Assembly: GCA_937890005.1 (NCBI GenBank)
Contig: CALBZA010000083.1
Coordinates: 128,222 to 192,221, forward strand
Source of the DNA: an uncultured Verrucomicrobia subdivision 3 bacterium
Lineage (GTDB): Bacteria > Verrucomicrobiota > Verrucomicrobiia > Limisphaerales > DASXHY01
Direction: 5' to 3'
Length of the DNA: 64,000 bases
A model generated the notes under the pieces. That model searched no databases. It had not been told where the DNA came from and saw only the letters and a list, made by a program, of their open reading frames with translations. This document shows, one piece after another, positions 41,885 to 50,300 of this stretch. Made by a program: the position numbers and the translations under genes. Positions within the stretch are counted from its first letter, which is position 1, and each line of letters opens with the position of its first letter.

Positions 41885-42020
41885 ACGTGCGTATGCAGAT
41901 GGATTCGAGAAACAGGGAGTGGCAGCTCCGCCCTGCGGAGAACGAAAACGGGGTTGTTTGGACATTTGGTTTTCGCCGCGCTTTTGCACCGTTGCGCCTT
42001 TGCGTTGAAACAATAAATCC
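41885..42020. repeat. Intergenic region with partial GCGCCTCTGCGTT-type repeat
   Basis: Near 41970-42006 the sequence GCGCCTTTGCGTTGAAAC resembles the right arm of the inverted-repeat element at 43506-43669. No gene is present. Confidence 0.5.
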
Positions 42021-42794
42021 ATGAGCGCTCCAGTTATTTGTTTTGGACAACAGCCCTGCGGGTTTTTTCCGCGGCGATTTCTCGTGGCCAAGTTCTGGAC
42101 CGCGCGAAGGCTTCAGCAGGAGATCGGCGGCGAGATCGTTTTCTTTTACCACGACAGCGATCATGACCCGCGCGAAACGCAGACGATTCTGCGTCATCGC
42201 AAAACAAACGAGCCGGCGATTCTGAACTTCGCTTTCGAAAACAAAATTCAGCGCAAGTTCTCGCCGCTGTATTTGAAGCGCATTCCTGCCGACTGGCAGG
42301 CGAAGACCACGCTCCAGCTTCCGAACTACGTGGATGGAAGGCTGACCGCGCTGTTCAAGTCGGTTTCGGCGTCCAACATTGCCGACTTCTGCCTGGAAAT
42401 GTATCGCGCAATGGGATTGCTCGAAGGCATTCGCGTTGTGCGTTCGGGCGATGCCGCGGTTCGCCGCGCGGCTTGCGACGTCGCGGAATGTTTTGTCGAT
42501 GTGAAACACGAAGGAGAAGTTGTCCGGGCCAAACTCGACGGCGGCGAACTCAAGCTGCACGAAGGGGGAAATTCCTGGATTACGCTGCCGAAATGCGAAT
42601 TCACGAAAGAGCAGGTGAGTCCGACTCGCGACTCAAGACTGCGCTGGATGCAGTCGGTGATCCACTGCACGCATTACATTGCCGGGGCAGGGGAACAAGC
42701 CTACCTTCGAACCGAAGACGCGCCCGAGATCACGTTCGTTCCGCGCGACAACATCGATCGATCCGATGAAGCCTATGTCGAAGTCCCAAACTGA
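42021..42794 (+). CDS. Short BshC-like protein (putative bacillithiol cysteine-adding enzyme)
   Basis: The 257-residue protein has two regions like BshC, the enzyme that joins cysteine to glucosaminyl-malate: an N-terminal ICFGQQPCGFFPRRFLVAKF followed by VFFYHDSDHDPRETQT, and a C-terminal THYIAGAGEQAYLRTEDAPE followed by ITFVPRD. BshC proteins usually have about 540 residues, so this form lacks roughly half, including the coiled-coil region. The gene overlaps bshB1 by 20 bp and bshA follows, completing a bacillithiol set by content. The assignment rests on two motifs and on context and is less certain than its neighbours; a divergent protein with a different nucleophile is the alternative. 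Confidence 0.6.
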   Translation: MSAPVICFGQQPCGFFPRRFLVAKFWTARRLQQEIGGEIVFFYHDSDHDPRETQTILRHRKTNEPAILNFAFENKIQRKFSPLYLKRIPADWQAKTTLQLPNYVDGRLTALFKSVSASNIADFCLEMYRAMGLLEGIRVVRSGDAAVRRAACDVAECFVDVKHEGEVVRAKLDGGELKLHEGGNSWITLPKCEFTKEQVSPTRDSRLRWMQSVIHCTHYIAGAGEQAYLRTEDAPEITFVPRDNIDRSDEAYVEVPN

Positions 42795-43497
42795 ACTGCC
42801 ACTCGTCGCATTTGGAGCGCATCCGGATGACATCGAATTCGGATGCGGCGGTGTGATTGCGGCGGAAACGCGCGCCGGCCGTCCGGTGCATTTTGTCATC
42901 TGTTCGAAGGGCGAAGCCGGCACTCACGGCACTCCGAAACAACGGGGTCAGGAAGCGGCTCGTGCCGCAAAAATTCTTGGTGCGACGCTCGAGTTCGTGG
43001 AACTGGACGGCGACGCGAAACTGGAAGTCCGGTCTTCGCACGCGCTCAAACTTGCGGCAGTGCTGCGACGCGAAAAGCCCGCGCTCGTGCTGGCGCCAAG
43101 TCTTGCCGAGAACCAGCATCCGGACCATTGGCGGCTTGGAAAGCTGGTGCGCGACGCGTGTCGGCTCGCGCGTTACGGCGGACTGAAAGGTCTGCGCGGC
43201 GAACGTCATGTGATCGAGCAGTTGTTTTATTATGCGGTGACGCCGGAGGCGGAACCGCGCGATGTAAACCCGCTGCTTTACGATGTGTCGCATGAGGAAG
43301 TTCTTGCGGCCTGGAAAGCATCGATGGAAGCACACGCGTCGCAAGTGGGCGCGCGCAATTACATCGAATTGCAGCTGACGCGGGCGCGGCTGCTCGGCGC
43401 GAGGGCGGGAATCGGACATGCCATTCCATTGTTCCCGAACGATCCGCTGATTGTGGGTTCGCTTCAGCAGGTGAGCCGGGGTGCGAGAAAGTTTTAG
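42775..43497 (+). CDS. bshB1: Bacillithiol biosynthesis deacetylase BshB1
   Basis: The 240-residue zinc-dependent enzyme removes the acetyl group of N-acetylglucosaminyl-malate. AFGAHPDDIEFGCGGVIAAE is the zinc-binding N-terminus, CSKGEAGTHGTPKQRGQEAA the next conserved block, and PSLAENQHPDHWRLGKLV contains the distal histidines. The C-terminus SQVGARNYIELQLTRARLLG matches BshB1 proteins. It overlaps the BshC-like gene by about 20 bp (ATGs at 42766 and 42775), and bshA lies 183 bp downstream. Confidence 0.92.
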   Translation: MSKSQTELPLVAFGAHPDDIEFGCGGVIAAETRAGRPVHFVICSKGEAGTHGTPKQRGQEAARAAKILGATLEFVELDGDAKLEVRSSHALKLAAVLRREKPALVLAPSLAENQHPDHWRLGKLVRDACRLARYGGLKGLRGERHVIEQLFYYAVTPEAEPRDVNPLLYDVSHEEVLAAWKASMEAHASQVGARNYIELQLTRARLLGARAGIGHAIPLFPNDPLIVGSLQQVSRGARKF

Positions 43498-43505
43498 GCA
43501 TATGA

Positions 43506-43669
43506 TTTTAACGCAGAGACGCAAAGGACTTGGAGAGTCGCAAAGTGGTGAGGACAGAGGCATGTGGCACTGGGCCACGGATCGTTTCTCAAGCACGGCT
43601 GCTGGATTGATTTCCGATCCACAAACATCCTTTGCGAGTCTCTGCGCTCTCCGCGCCTCTGCGTTAAAA
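43506..43669. mobile_element. MITE-like element with about 40-bp terminal inverted repeats
   Basis: Left arm TTTTAACGCAGAGACGCAAA and right arm CGCGCCTCTGCGTTAAAA are imperfect inverted repeats of about 40 bp (43506-43545 and 43629-43669), also sharing GAGTCGCAAAG / CTTTGCGAGTC. The 80-bp interior encodes nothing. It splits bshB1 from bshA. A partial arm occurs at about 41970-42006. No transposase is present, so MITE-like is a description of structure only. Confidence 0.55.
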
Positions 43670-43679
43670 CCAGCCTCCC

Positions 43680-44816
43680 ATGACTGACGCGTTGCGCATT
43701 GGAATTACCTGTTATCCGTCTGTCGGCGGAAGTGGAATTCTTGCAACGGAACTCGGAGTGGAACTTGCCGAGCGCGGTCATCACGTTCATTTCATCAGTT
43801 ATGAACGTCCGTTCCGGTTGCCGATGAAATTGCCGCGCCTGCACTTTCATCCGGTGGGCGTGAATGACTACGGCCTTTTCAAATATCCCGACTACACACT
43901 GCCGCTTTCGGTGAAGATGGCGGAGGTTGCGCGGGAACATGGACTGGATGTGCTGCATGTTCATTACGCGGTGCCGCATGCGACGGCGGCGCTGCTTGCG
44001 CGCTCGATGCTGCCGCGGGAGATGCAACCGAAACTGGTGACCACACTGCATGGCACCGACACCACGCTGCTGGGGCGTGACGAAGATTATCGACCGGCGA
44101 TTGAGTATGCGTTGCAGCAGTCGGATGCGGTCACAACGGTTTCCGCATTTCTCAAACAGGAAACCCGACAGCTTTTTCAGATCAATCAGGAGATCGATGT
44201 CATCCACAACTTCTTTGAACCGGAACGTCCGCGTCGTGCTCCCTGGGAAGTGCGTCGTGATCTTGGTTTGACGAATGAAACCGTGTTGTTTCATGCGTCA
44301 AACCTGCGCACACCGAAGCGGATCGATCTGTTGCTGGAAACCGTTGCTCGCATCCGGAGCGATGTGCCGTTCAAGCTGGTCCTGCTGGCGGGTGACAGCT
44401 TCGCGCCGTTTGCGTCGGATGTGCGGTTGCTTGGAATCGAGGATCGGTTGCTGGTGCTGGAGCGTATTCTCGACATTGAGGATTATCTGCAGATTGCGGA
44501 CATCGGACTGTTCACATCGGAGAGCGAGAGTTTTTGCCTGAGCATTCTGGAGGCAATGTGCTTTGGGTGCCCGAGTGTGGCGCGGGGCATTGGTGGAATC
44601 CCGGAAGTCGTGGAAGACGGTGTTTCGGGCGTTTTGGTCGATGGCGAAAATCCCGATGCCATGGCGCGGGCGGTTGAGACGTTGATCGAATCTCCGGAAA
44701 GGCGGCGCGCGATGGGGCAGGCGGCGCAACAGCGCGCGGCGAAGATGTTTTCCGCGGATGTGATCGTCCCGCAATACGAACGCCTTTACCGGCGTGTTTG
44801 CAGGCGAAACGACTGA
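43680..44816 (+). CDS. bshA: N-acetyl-alpha-D-glucosaminyl L-malate synthase BshA
   Basis: The 378-residue GT4-type retaining glycosyltransferase joins GlcNAc from UDP-GlcNAc to L-malate, the first step of bacillithiol synthesis. GITCYPSVGGSGILATELGV is the BshA-specific N-terminus, and LHVHYAVPHATAALLARSML and TLHGTDTTLLGRDEDY follow. The C-terminal Rossmann domain has FTSESESFCLSILEAMCFG, the nucleotide-sugar site E-x7-E of GT4 enzymes. With bshB1 and the BshC-like gene it accounts for the pathway. The start is the ATG just after the MITE-like element, which may contain or separate a promoter. Confidence 0.93.
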   Translation: MTDALRIGITCYPSVGGSGILATELGVELAERGHHVHFISYERPFRLPMKLPRLHFHPVGVNDYGLFKYPDYTLPLSVKMAEVAREHGLDVLHVHYAVPHATAALLARSMLPREMQPKLVTTLHGTDTTLLGRDEDYRPAIEYALQQSDAVTTVSAFLKQETRQLFQINQEIDVIHNFFEPERPRRAPWEVRRDLGLTNETVLFHASNLRTPKRIDLLLETVARIRSDVPFKLVLLAGDSFAPFASDVRLLGIEDRLLVLERILDIEDYLQIADIGLFTSESESFCLSILEAMCFGCPSVARGIGGIPEVVEDGVSGVLVDGENPDAMARAVETLIESPERRRAMGQAAQQRAAKMFSADVIVPQYERLYRRVCRRND

Positions 44817-44864
44817 TTTCAAGCTTGCGTTTTGAGAGTCCGACCGGAAGATTGCACCCCCTAT

Positions 44865-45566
44865 ATGGAATCTGATGTCACGCAATCCGCAGCATTTTTC
44901 AAAGCATGGGCCTGGGCTGAAGCGCACGCGAAGCAATTGATCATTGGCGCCGTGGCTGTTGTCGTTGTGGGCGCTGGCGTCGGATTTGTCGTGGCACAGC
45001 GGCACCAGAAGGAAGTTTCCGCCAGTGAAGCGTTGTCTCGAATTGGCGCGCAAAGCACGACGAGCGGACAGGCGGCAGCGCCGGAATCATTCCTCAAGGT
45101 TGCGTCCGATTACCAAGGAACCAGCGCCGGTGAACGGGCATTGCTGGTTGCGGCCGCGCGTTTTTTTGCGGAAGGAAAATATGCTGACGCGGAGAGGGAA
45201 TGCCGGAAATTCTTGAGTGAATATCCCGGTTCCGGTTTCGCGGGCCAGGCCGCTCTCGGTGCTGCAGCGTCTCTGGAGGCTCAGGGAAAAAATGAGGAAG
45301 CACTGAAAGCCTATCGCGACATCGCCGAACGTCGTTCGACGGAAACCGTGATGGCTCCGGCCAAACTGGCGATGGCCCGCATTTATCAGGAACAGGGAAA
45401 TCTCCAGCAGGCGCGTGATGTCTATCAGCAGCTGTCGCAGTCGCCTCAGGCAGGTTCCGTCGCGCAGGAAGCCGCAATGCTGTTGCACGAGCTGGTTCAG
45501 AAAAATCCTTCGCTCGCCGAAACACCGGCTGCTTCCACGAACGTTCCCGTCATCAATCTGAACTGA
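44865..45566 (+). CDS. Membrane-anchored TPR protein (YfgM/BamD-like)
   Basis: The 233-residue protein has a cytoplasmic N-terminus (MESDVTQSAAFFKAWAWAE), a transmembrane helix (QLIIGAVAVVVVGAGVGFVV), and a periplasmic region of three to four TPR-like repeats (AARFFAEGKYADAERECRKF, GAAASLEAQGKNEEALKAYR, AMARIYQEQGNLQQARDVYQ). The layout resembles YfgM, an ancillary factor of the Sec translocon. The frame opens at a TTG at 44832, but the ATG at 44865 is preferred. It follows bshA by 48 bp and precedes ugd by 20 bp. Confidence 0.82.
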   Translation: MESDVTQSAAFFKAWAWAEAHAKQLIIGAVAVVVVGAGVGFVVAQRHQKEVSASEALSRIGAQSTTSGQAAAPESFLKVASDYQGTSAGERALLVAAARFFAEGKYADAERECRKFLSEYPGSGFAGQAALGAAASLEAQGKNEEALKAYRDIAERRSTETVMAPAKLAMARIYQEQGNLQQARDVYQQLSQSPQAGSVAQEAAMLLHELVQKNPSLAETPAASTNVPVINLN

Positions 45567-45586
45567 TCCGGAGGGACGTTCCTTCT

Positions 45587-46876
45587 ATGAAGCTCACCAT
45601 CATCGGCACCGGCTATGTCGGTCTCGTGACAGGGACCTGTTTTGCCGAGGTTGGCCACCATGTGATCTGTGTGGACAACGACGCCTCCAAAGTTCAGATG
45701 CTTCAGGCCGGCGGAATTCCGATCTACGAGCCGGGGCTGGAGGAAATGGTAAAAAAGAATGTGGCGGCCGGCCGCCTGAGCTTTACCACGAGCACTGCGG
45801 AAGGCGTCGAGAAATCGGATGTCGTTTTTATCGCCGTTCCCACACCGCCGCAGCCGGACGGTGCGGTGGATCTGAGTTTCATCGAAAAGGTTGCGCGCGA
45901 GATCGCCAGCGCGATGACCAGCTACAAGATCGTCGTCGATAAGAGCACGGTTCCCGTGAAGACCGGCGACAAGGTGGCGGAAACCATCAAGCGCTACTGC
46001 AAGGCGCAGGTGGAGGTCGATGTCGTCAGCAATCCCGAGTTTTTGCGCGAGGGGTTTGCGGTGGATGATCTGATGCACCCGGACCGCATCGTGATCGGAG
46101 TGAAGAGCGAACGACCGGTTGCCGCGATGAAGGAAATTTACAAGCCATTCAACGCGCCGATCATCGTCACAGACATCAATTCCGCGGAGCTGATCAAGCA
46201 CGCCTCCAATTCATTTCTCGCGCTGAAGATTTCCTACATCAATGCCATCTCCGTCATCTGCGAGGCCACCGGTGCGAACGTGATGGAAGTGGCGAACGGC
46301 ATGGGCATGGACGCACGCATCGGGCGCCGTTTTCTTGATGCCTCGCTCGGTTTTGGCGGCAGCTGTTTCCCGAAAGATCTCAGCGCGTTCATCAAGATTT
46401 CCGAACAGGTCGGCTACGACTTCGGACTTCTGAAGGAAGTGCAGCGGATCAATGCAGAGCAGATGAACCGGTTCGTGAAGAAGATCACGGACACGATGTG
46501 GGTGTTGAAGGACAAGACAATCGGCGTGCTGGGGCTGGCGTTCAAGCAGAACACCGATGACGTCCGTATGTCACCGGCAATCGATCTTTGCCAGCGTTTG
46601 CAGAAGGAAGGCGCGAAGCTTCGCGTGTTCGATCCGAAGGCGATGGACAAGGCCCGGGCTGTTCTCAAAGACGTCGTCTATGTTGATGACATGAACAGCG
46701 TGGCCGATGGATGCGACGCTCTGGTGGTGGCAACGGAATGGCCGGAATTCAAGCAGCTTGATCTCGAACGCGCGCGAAAGATGATGACTCATCCGATCAT
46801 GTTCGATGGGCGCAATCTGTTCGACGTGGCTGAAATGGAAAAGCTCGGATTCCTCTACAAGAGCATCGGCCGGTAG
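45587..46876 (+). CDS. ugd: UDP-glucose 6-dehydrogenase
   Basis: The 429-residue enzyme oxidises UDP-glucose to UDP-glucuronate. It opens with the NAD-binding loop IIGTGYVGLVTGTCFAE; VFIAVPTPPQPDGAVDLSFI and NPEFLREGFAVDDLMHPDRI are family blocks. Cys260 in GFGGSCFPKDL is the catalytic thiol, and GLAFKQNTDDVRMSPAI begins the C-terminal UDP-binding domain. Length is typical. The product would feed capsule, exopolysaccharide or uronic-acid pathways, though no such genes are adjacent. Confidence 0.95.
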   Translation: MKLTIIGTGYVGLVTGTCFAEVGHHVICVDNDASKVQMLQAGGIPIYEPGLEEMVKKNVAAGRLSFTTSTAEGVEKSDVVFIAVPTPPQPDGAVDLSFIEKVAREIASAMTSYKIVVDKSTVPVKTGDKVAETIKRYCKAQVEVDVVSNPEFLREGFAVDDLMHPDRIVIGVKSERPVAAMKEIYKPFNAPIIVTDINSAELIKHASNSFLALKISYINAISVICEATGANVMEVANGMGMDARIGRRFLDASLGFGGSCFPKDLSAFIKISEQVGYDFGLLKEVQRINAEQMNRFVKKITDTMWVLKDKTIGVLGLAFKQNTDDVRMSPAIDLCQRLQKEGAKLRVFDPKAMDKARAVLKDVVYVDDMNSVADGCDALVVATEWPEFKQLDLERARKMMTHPIMFDGRNLFDVAEMEKLGFLYKSIGR

Positions 46877-46935
46877 AATCCCGCGCTTCGAACGTGCGGT
46901 CCGGGTTTGAGGGTCCTCGTCCGCTCTGGTTCTGA

Positions 46936-47352
46936 ATGAATAACGATCCGCAAAAGGTCATCGACGTTTCCGCCGGCCTGGTTTTTCGGAACGGAAAACT
47001 TCTCATCACACAACGACACGCTGATGCGCATCTGGGCGGACTCTGGGAGTTTCCGGGCGGAAAACGCGAATGCGATGAAACCTTCGAGCAATGCCTGGTC
47101 CGGGAACTTCGCGAGGAACTGGCAATCGAAGTTGAAGTGGGGCAGCGGATCGATTCGGTGGTTCATCGTTACCCGGAAAAAACCGTTCGCCTCGATTTCT
47201 TTCAATGCCGGTGGACCGCAGGTGAGCCGCAGCCACTTGGCTGTCCGGCATTTCAGTGGATCGAACTGGATGATCTGGATCGGTTTCAATTTCCTGATGC
47301 CGACAAACAGATTTTGCACGTGCTGAAGACGTCTCCCGGACTTTGGATATAA
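46936..47352 (+). CDS. mutT: MutT-type Nudix NTP pyrophosphohydrolase
   Basis: The 138-residue protein has the Nudix box GGKRECDETFEQCLVRELRE at 41-60 followed by ELAI, fitting GX5EX7REUXEEXGU with the last Gly as Ala. VSAGLVFRNGKLLITQRHAD and LGGLWEFPGG are typical of MutT/CTP pyrophosphohydrolase homologues, which clear 8-oxo-dGTP or other damaged nucleotides. PAFQWIELDDLDRFQFPDAD near the end is the usual MutT C-terminal strand-loop. It follows ugd by 59 bp. Confidence 0.9.
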   Translation: MNNDPQKVIDVSAGLVFRNGKLLITQRHADAHLGGLWEFPGGKRECDETFEQCLVRELREELAIEVEVGQRIDSVVHRYPEKTVRLDFFQCRWTAGEPQPLGCPAFQWIELDDLDRFQFPDADKQILHVLKTSPGLWI

Positions 47353-47522
47353 GCGGGGTGTCACAGAGGCGGCAGTGTCACTGGAAAGATGCAGATTCGA
47401 CCGCCGGCAAGTCCTACATTTGGATTGATTGCAGAGACGCTCGTGATAAGGTCGCGGCATCACTGGACGTTTCAATGCCGGTGTCGGGTGTATCGAAGTT
47501 CTTCGGGAATGAGGAAAAACAT

Positions 47523-47756
47523 ATGCGGATTCTGATCCAGCAGAAGAACGATGGCCTCTACTTCAAGGACATAGGGGAATGGACACGTGACCCTGCTGAG
47601 GCGATGGATTTTCTCAGCTCAACCAGCGCCATTGATTTTTGCATCCTTAACAAGATCTCGCATGTTCAACTCGTGTTGAAATTCGAGGAGCAGCAATACG
47701 ACATCGTCCTGCCGGTGATGAGTCCTCGCGGCGATGATCCGCGTCGATCTGTCTGA
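47523..47756 (+). CDS. Small hypothetical protein
   Basis: The product has 77 residues with a beta-strand-like start (MRILIQQKNDGLYFKDIGEW) and a central helix-like segment (DPAEAMDFLSSTSAIDFCIL). An AGGA ribosome site lies about 10 nt before the ATG, and an alternative start at 47475 would add 16 residues. It is not a recognised family and there is no signal peptide or membrane helix. It lies between mutT and bioB. Confidence 0.6.
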   Translation: MRILIQQKNDGLYFKDIGEWTRDPAEAMDFLSSTSAIDFCILNKISHVQLVLKFEEQQYDIVLPVMSPRGDDPRRSV

Positions 47757-47813
47757 TCTAATTTTTCCAGTTCGTTTCTTGCGGAAATCTTCTTCGTGTC
47801 TATCCTGTCAACC

Positions 47814-48911
47814 ATGAATGCGACTTCGTTTGACGCCACAAACCACACGCGGCTGAGTGAACTGGGACAGAAAGTGTTGAGTGGAGGACAGATCACCCGT
47901 GATGAAGCCCTGTGGATTCTGAACCTGGAATCGGCTTCCGACATTTACGACCTTCTCGCGTGGGCCAACCGGATTCGCGAACGTTTCAAGGGAAACAAGA
48001 TTCATCTCTGCTCAATCGTCAACGCCAAGGCCGGTGCCTGCTCCGAAAACTGCAGTTTCTGCTCGCAATCGTCGTTTTATCAGACCGGTTCGCCGCGTTA
48101 CGGGTTCATCGATCCGGAACCTGTTCAGGAAGCGGCTGACGAAGCGAATCGCAACAACGTCACGGCGGTCGGACTGGTTGCGGCCTGGAAAGGATTGAAT
48201 GAAGGGCCGATGCTCGATGAAGTTTGCGATCGCATTCGCGAACTCAAGCAGAGCGGCAAAACGCGTCCCGACGCCTCGCTCGGAATCATCAAGAGCCAGA
48301 CGGTTGCGAACCGATTGAAGGAAGCGGGGCTGGAATGTTACGGTCACAATCTCGAAAGTTCCCGCCGCTTTTTCCCCAAGACCTGCACGACGCACACCTA
48401 CGACGATCGGTTGCAGACGATTCAATTCCTGAAGAACGCGGGCATCAACATCTGTTCTGGGGGCATCATCGGCATGGGCGAAACCCGAGAAGACCGTTGC
48501 GATCTCGCGCTGTCGCTGCGCGAAATCGGGGCGAGTGTCGTTCCGATCAATATTCTGAATCCGATCAAGGGCACGCCCTTCGAGAACAACGAGCCGTTGT
48601 CGGTGCATGAAATTCTCAAGACGATCGCCTGCTTCCGCTTTGTGCTGCCGCGACAGGAAATCATGATTGCCGGCGGCCGGACGATGAACCTTCGCGATTC
48701 CCAAAGCATGATTTTCATGGCCGGCGCGAGTGCGCTGATGGTTGGCAATTATCTGACCACGCTGAATCAGCCGGTGGAAAAGGATCTGCAAATGCTCAAG
48801 GACCTCGGACTCGATCCGAGCTGGGAAAAGCACGGATTCAGCGACCAGGAGGAGAGTGGCTGCGGTTGCGGCTCAGGGCAGTGCGAAACGGAAATGGCCA
48901 TCGCCAAATAG
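47814..48911 (+). CDS. bioB: Biotin synthase
   Basis: The 365-residue radical-SAM enzyme inserts sulfur into dethiobiotin. The [4Fe-4S] site is Cys76, Cys80 and Cys83 in AGACSENCSFCSQSSF. Further BioB blocks are AWKGLNEGPMLDEVCDRIRE, YGHNLESSRRFFPKTC and ICSGGIIGMGETREDRCDLA, and AGGRTMNLRDSQSMIFMAGA holds the auxiliary-cluster Arg. The C-terminus has an extra cysteine-rich tail (ESGCGCGSGQC) found in some bacterial BioB. The ATG at 47814 is chosen over a GTG at 47796. It lies far from bioF and bioA (61-64 kb); no bioD, bioC or bioH is present in the window. Confidence 0.95.
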   Translation: MNATSFDATNHTRLSELGQKVLSGGQITRDEALWILNLESASDIYDLLAWANRIRERFKGNKIHLCSIVNAKAGACSENCSFCSQSSFYQTGSPRYGFIDPEPVQEAADEANRNNVTAVGLVAAWKGLNEGPMLDEVCDRIRELKQSGKTRPDASLGIIKSQTVANRLKEAGLECYGHNLESSRRFFPKTCTTHTYDDRLQTIQFLKNAGINICSGGIIGMGETREDRCDLALSLREIGASVVPINILNPIKGTPFENNEPLSVHEILKTIACFRFVLPRQEIMIAGGRTMNLRDSQSMIFMAGASALMVGNYLTTLNQPVEKDLQMLKDLGLDPSWEKHGFSDQEESGCGCGSGQCETEMAIAK

Positions 48912-48928
48912 GCGCCGCGTCACATCGA

Positions 48929-49738
48929 ATGAATCTGCAGCGTCTTGGGAAAAACCTGAACCGATACTGCGGTGACACCATCGACATTCGGAAGACGCTG
49001 TCGGTGATTCAAGATGCCGCCGCGCGTCACGGTTGGATCTCTGAGACATTTTTCCAGTCTGACCAGCTTCAGCTTGCCGCCCTCTACCGGAAGCCCGCTG
49101 CGACGGGTTCCGTTCGGCGCGTTTACATCAGCGCCGGAATTCATGGCGATGAACCTGCCGGGCCACTGGCTGCTGCGAAGTTGCTGGAGGAGAACCGGTG
49201 GCCGGACGACATCGAATTGTGGGTCTGTCCATGTCTCAACCCGGTGGGATTCGATCTGAACTGCCGGGAGAACGCGCATGGCATCGATCTCAACCGAAGC
49301 TATTTGAATCCTTCGGTGGCCGAAATCGCTGCGCACATCGCATGGCTCGAACGCCAGCCGAACTTCGATCTTTGCCTGCTGCTTCACGAGGACTGGGAAT
49401 CACACGGATTCTACCTTTACGAACAGAATCCGGATCAGCGTCAGTCGCTTGCGGAAGCAATGATCGAAGCGGTTGGATGTGTCTGTCCGATTGATCCGAA
49501 TGAAATAATCGAAGGCCGTCCGGCGTTGAATGGAATCATTCGGCCGAACATTGACGTCAACAGCCGGGTTGACTGGCCCGAGGCTTTTTACCTGATTCGC
49601 AACAAGACGCGGCTCAGCTACACGCTGGAAGCTCCGTCGGACTTTGCGTTGGAAGTCCGGGTTCAGGCGCTGACCACCGCCGTCCAGGCCGCGCTGGAAC
49701 GCTTGAGCGTGACGCCGGATTCAACGCAGGCCGTCTGA
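48929..49738 (+). CDS. M14-family metallocarboxypeptidase (succinylglutamate-desuccinylase-like)
   Basis: The 269-residue protein fits the M14/AstE-like fold: RRVYISAGIHGDEPAGPLAA contains the HxxE zinc motif, NPVGFDLNCRENAHGIDLNR the substrate Arg and the Asn-Arg pair, and DLCLLLHEDWESHGFYLY the third zinc His. SYTLEAPSDFALEVRVQAL near the end places a candidate catalytic Glu. Such enzymes trim C-terminal residues from peptides, often murein peptides, or deacylate amino acids. There is no signal peptide, so it is cytoplasmic. The 3' end overlaps the convergent hemerythrin gene by 18 bp. Confidence 0.82.
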   Translation: MNLQRLGKNLNRYCGDTIDIRKTLSVIQDAAARHGWISETFFQSDQLQLAALYRKPAATGSVRRVYISAGIHGDEPAGPLAAAKLLEENRWPDDIELWVCPCLNPVGFDLNCRENAHGIDLNRSYLNPSVAEIAAHIAWLERQPNFDLCLLLHEDWESHGFYLYEQNPDQRQSLAEAMIEAVGCVCPIDPNEIIEGRPALNGIIRPNIDVNSRVDWPEAFYLIRNKTRLSYTLEAPSDFALEVRVQALTTAVQAALERLSVTPDSTQAV

Positions 49739-50182
49739 TCCGCAGCAAGCCCGGTTGCGCTGATCCATCCAGGTCTGCCCCAGTTCCTGCAACGTCTTTC
49801 CCTTCAGAAGCCGTTCTGCCATCGGAAACACGATGCGCTCCTCCTTGTCGAAATGGCTTCGACAGAGAAGGATCGTGGTCAGCAGGAGGTGACGCGCCTG
49901 TTTGAGCTGCCGGGTGCGGTGGATCAATGCGAGGTTCTGTTCGATCAGATTGTGCTCGTGATGAAATGTGTCGCAATGGCCGATTTGCTCGAATGACGGT
50001 TCAAGGGGTGTGATGAACAGTTCGTCCTCGGTTCGAGAATGTGCTGCCAGCATCGCTTCAGTCAGTGCCGCGAGAGTTTTCACCTCCGCAACCGTTTTGA
50101 GTTTCGGGGCGGCTTTTTCGATGTGATCGAAGAGATTGTGGAAAACGTGATGTTCCGCCTGAAGAGCTTCTGTGATTTTCAT
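49721..50182 (-). CDS. Hemerythrin HHE-domain protein
   Basis: The 153-residue helical-bundle protein has iron-ligand histidines in EALQAEHHVFHNLFDHIEKA, MLAAHSRTEDELFITPLE, FHHEHNLIEQNLALI and LCRSHFDKEERIVFPMAERL. The H...HxxxE pattern fits a di-iron hemerythrin site. Bacterial HHE proteins bind or sense oxygen or nitric oxide and help repair iron centres. Two Cys (RACCGSDG) end the protein. It is monocistronic. Confidence 0.9.
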   Translation of the reverse strand: MKITEALQAEHHVFHNLFDHIEKAAPKLKTVAEVKTLAALTEAMLAAHSRTEDELFITPLEPSFEQIGHCDTFHHEHNLIEQNLALIHRTRQLKQARHLLLTTILLCRSHFDKEERIVFPMAERLLKGKTLQELGQTWMDQRNRACCGSDGLR

Positions 50183-50300
50183 GTTGGGTGAATTGTTGTG
50201 GAAACAAAGTCACCCGAACACATGAAGCCGGCCAACCGTCTATTGCCAACCTTCAACCTATAAATGGCCGGGATCAATCGCCCGACTATTGGCCCCGAGC

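Noticed and set aside
47343..47756. 137-codon version of the small protein between mutT and bioB
   Set aside because: The first 60 codons overlap the mutT stop region and look non-coding; the ATG at 47523 with an AGGA site gives a more credible 77-residue protein.
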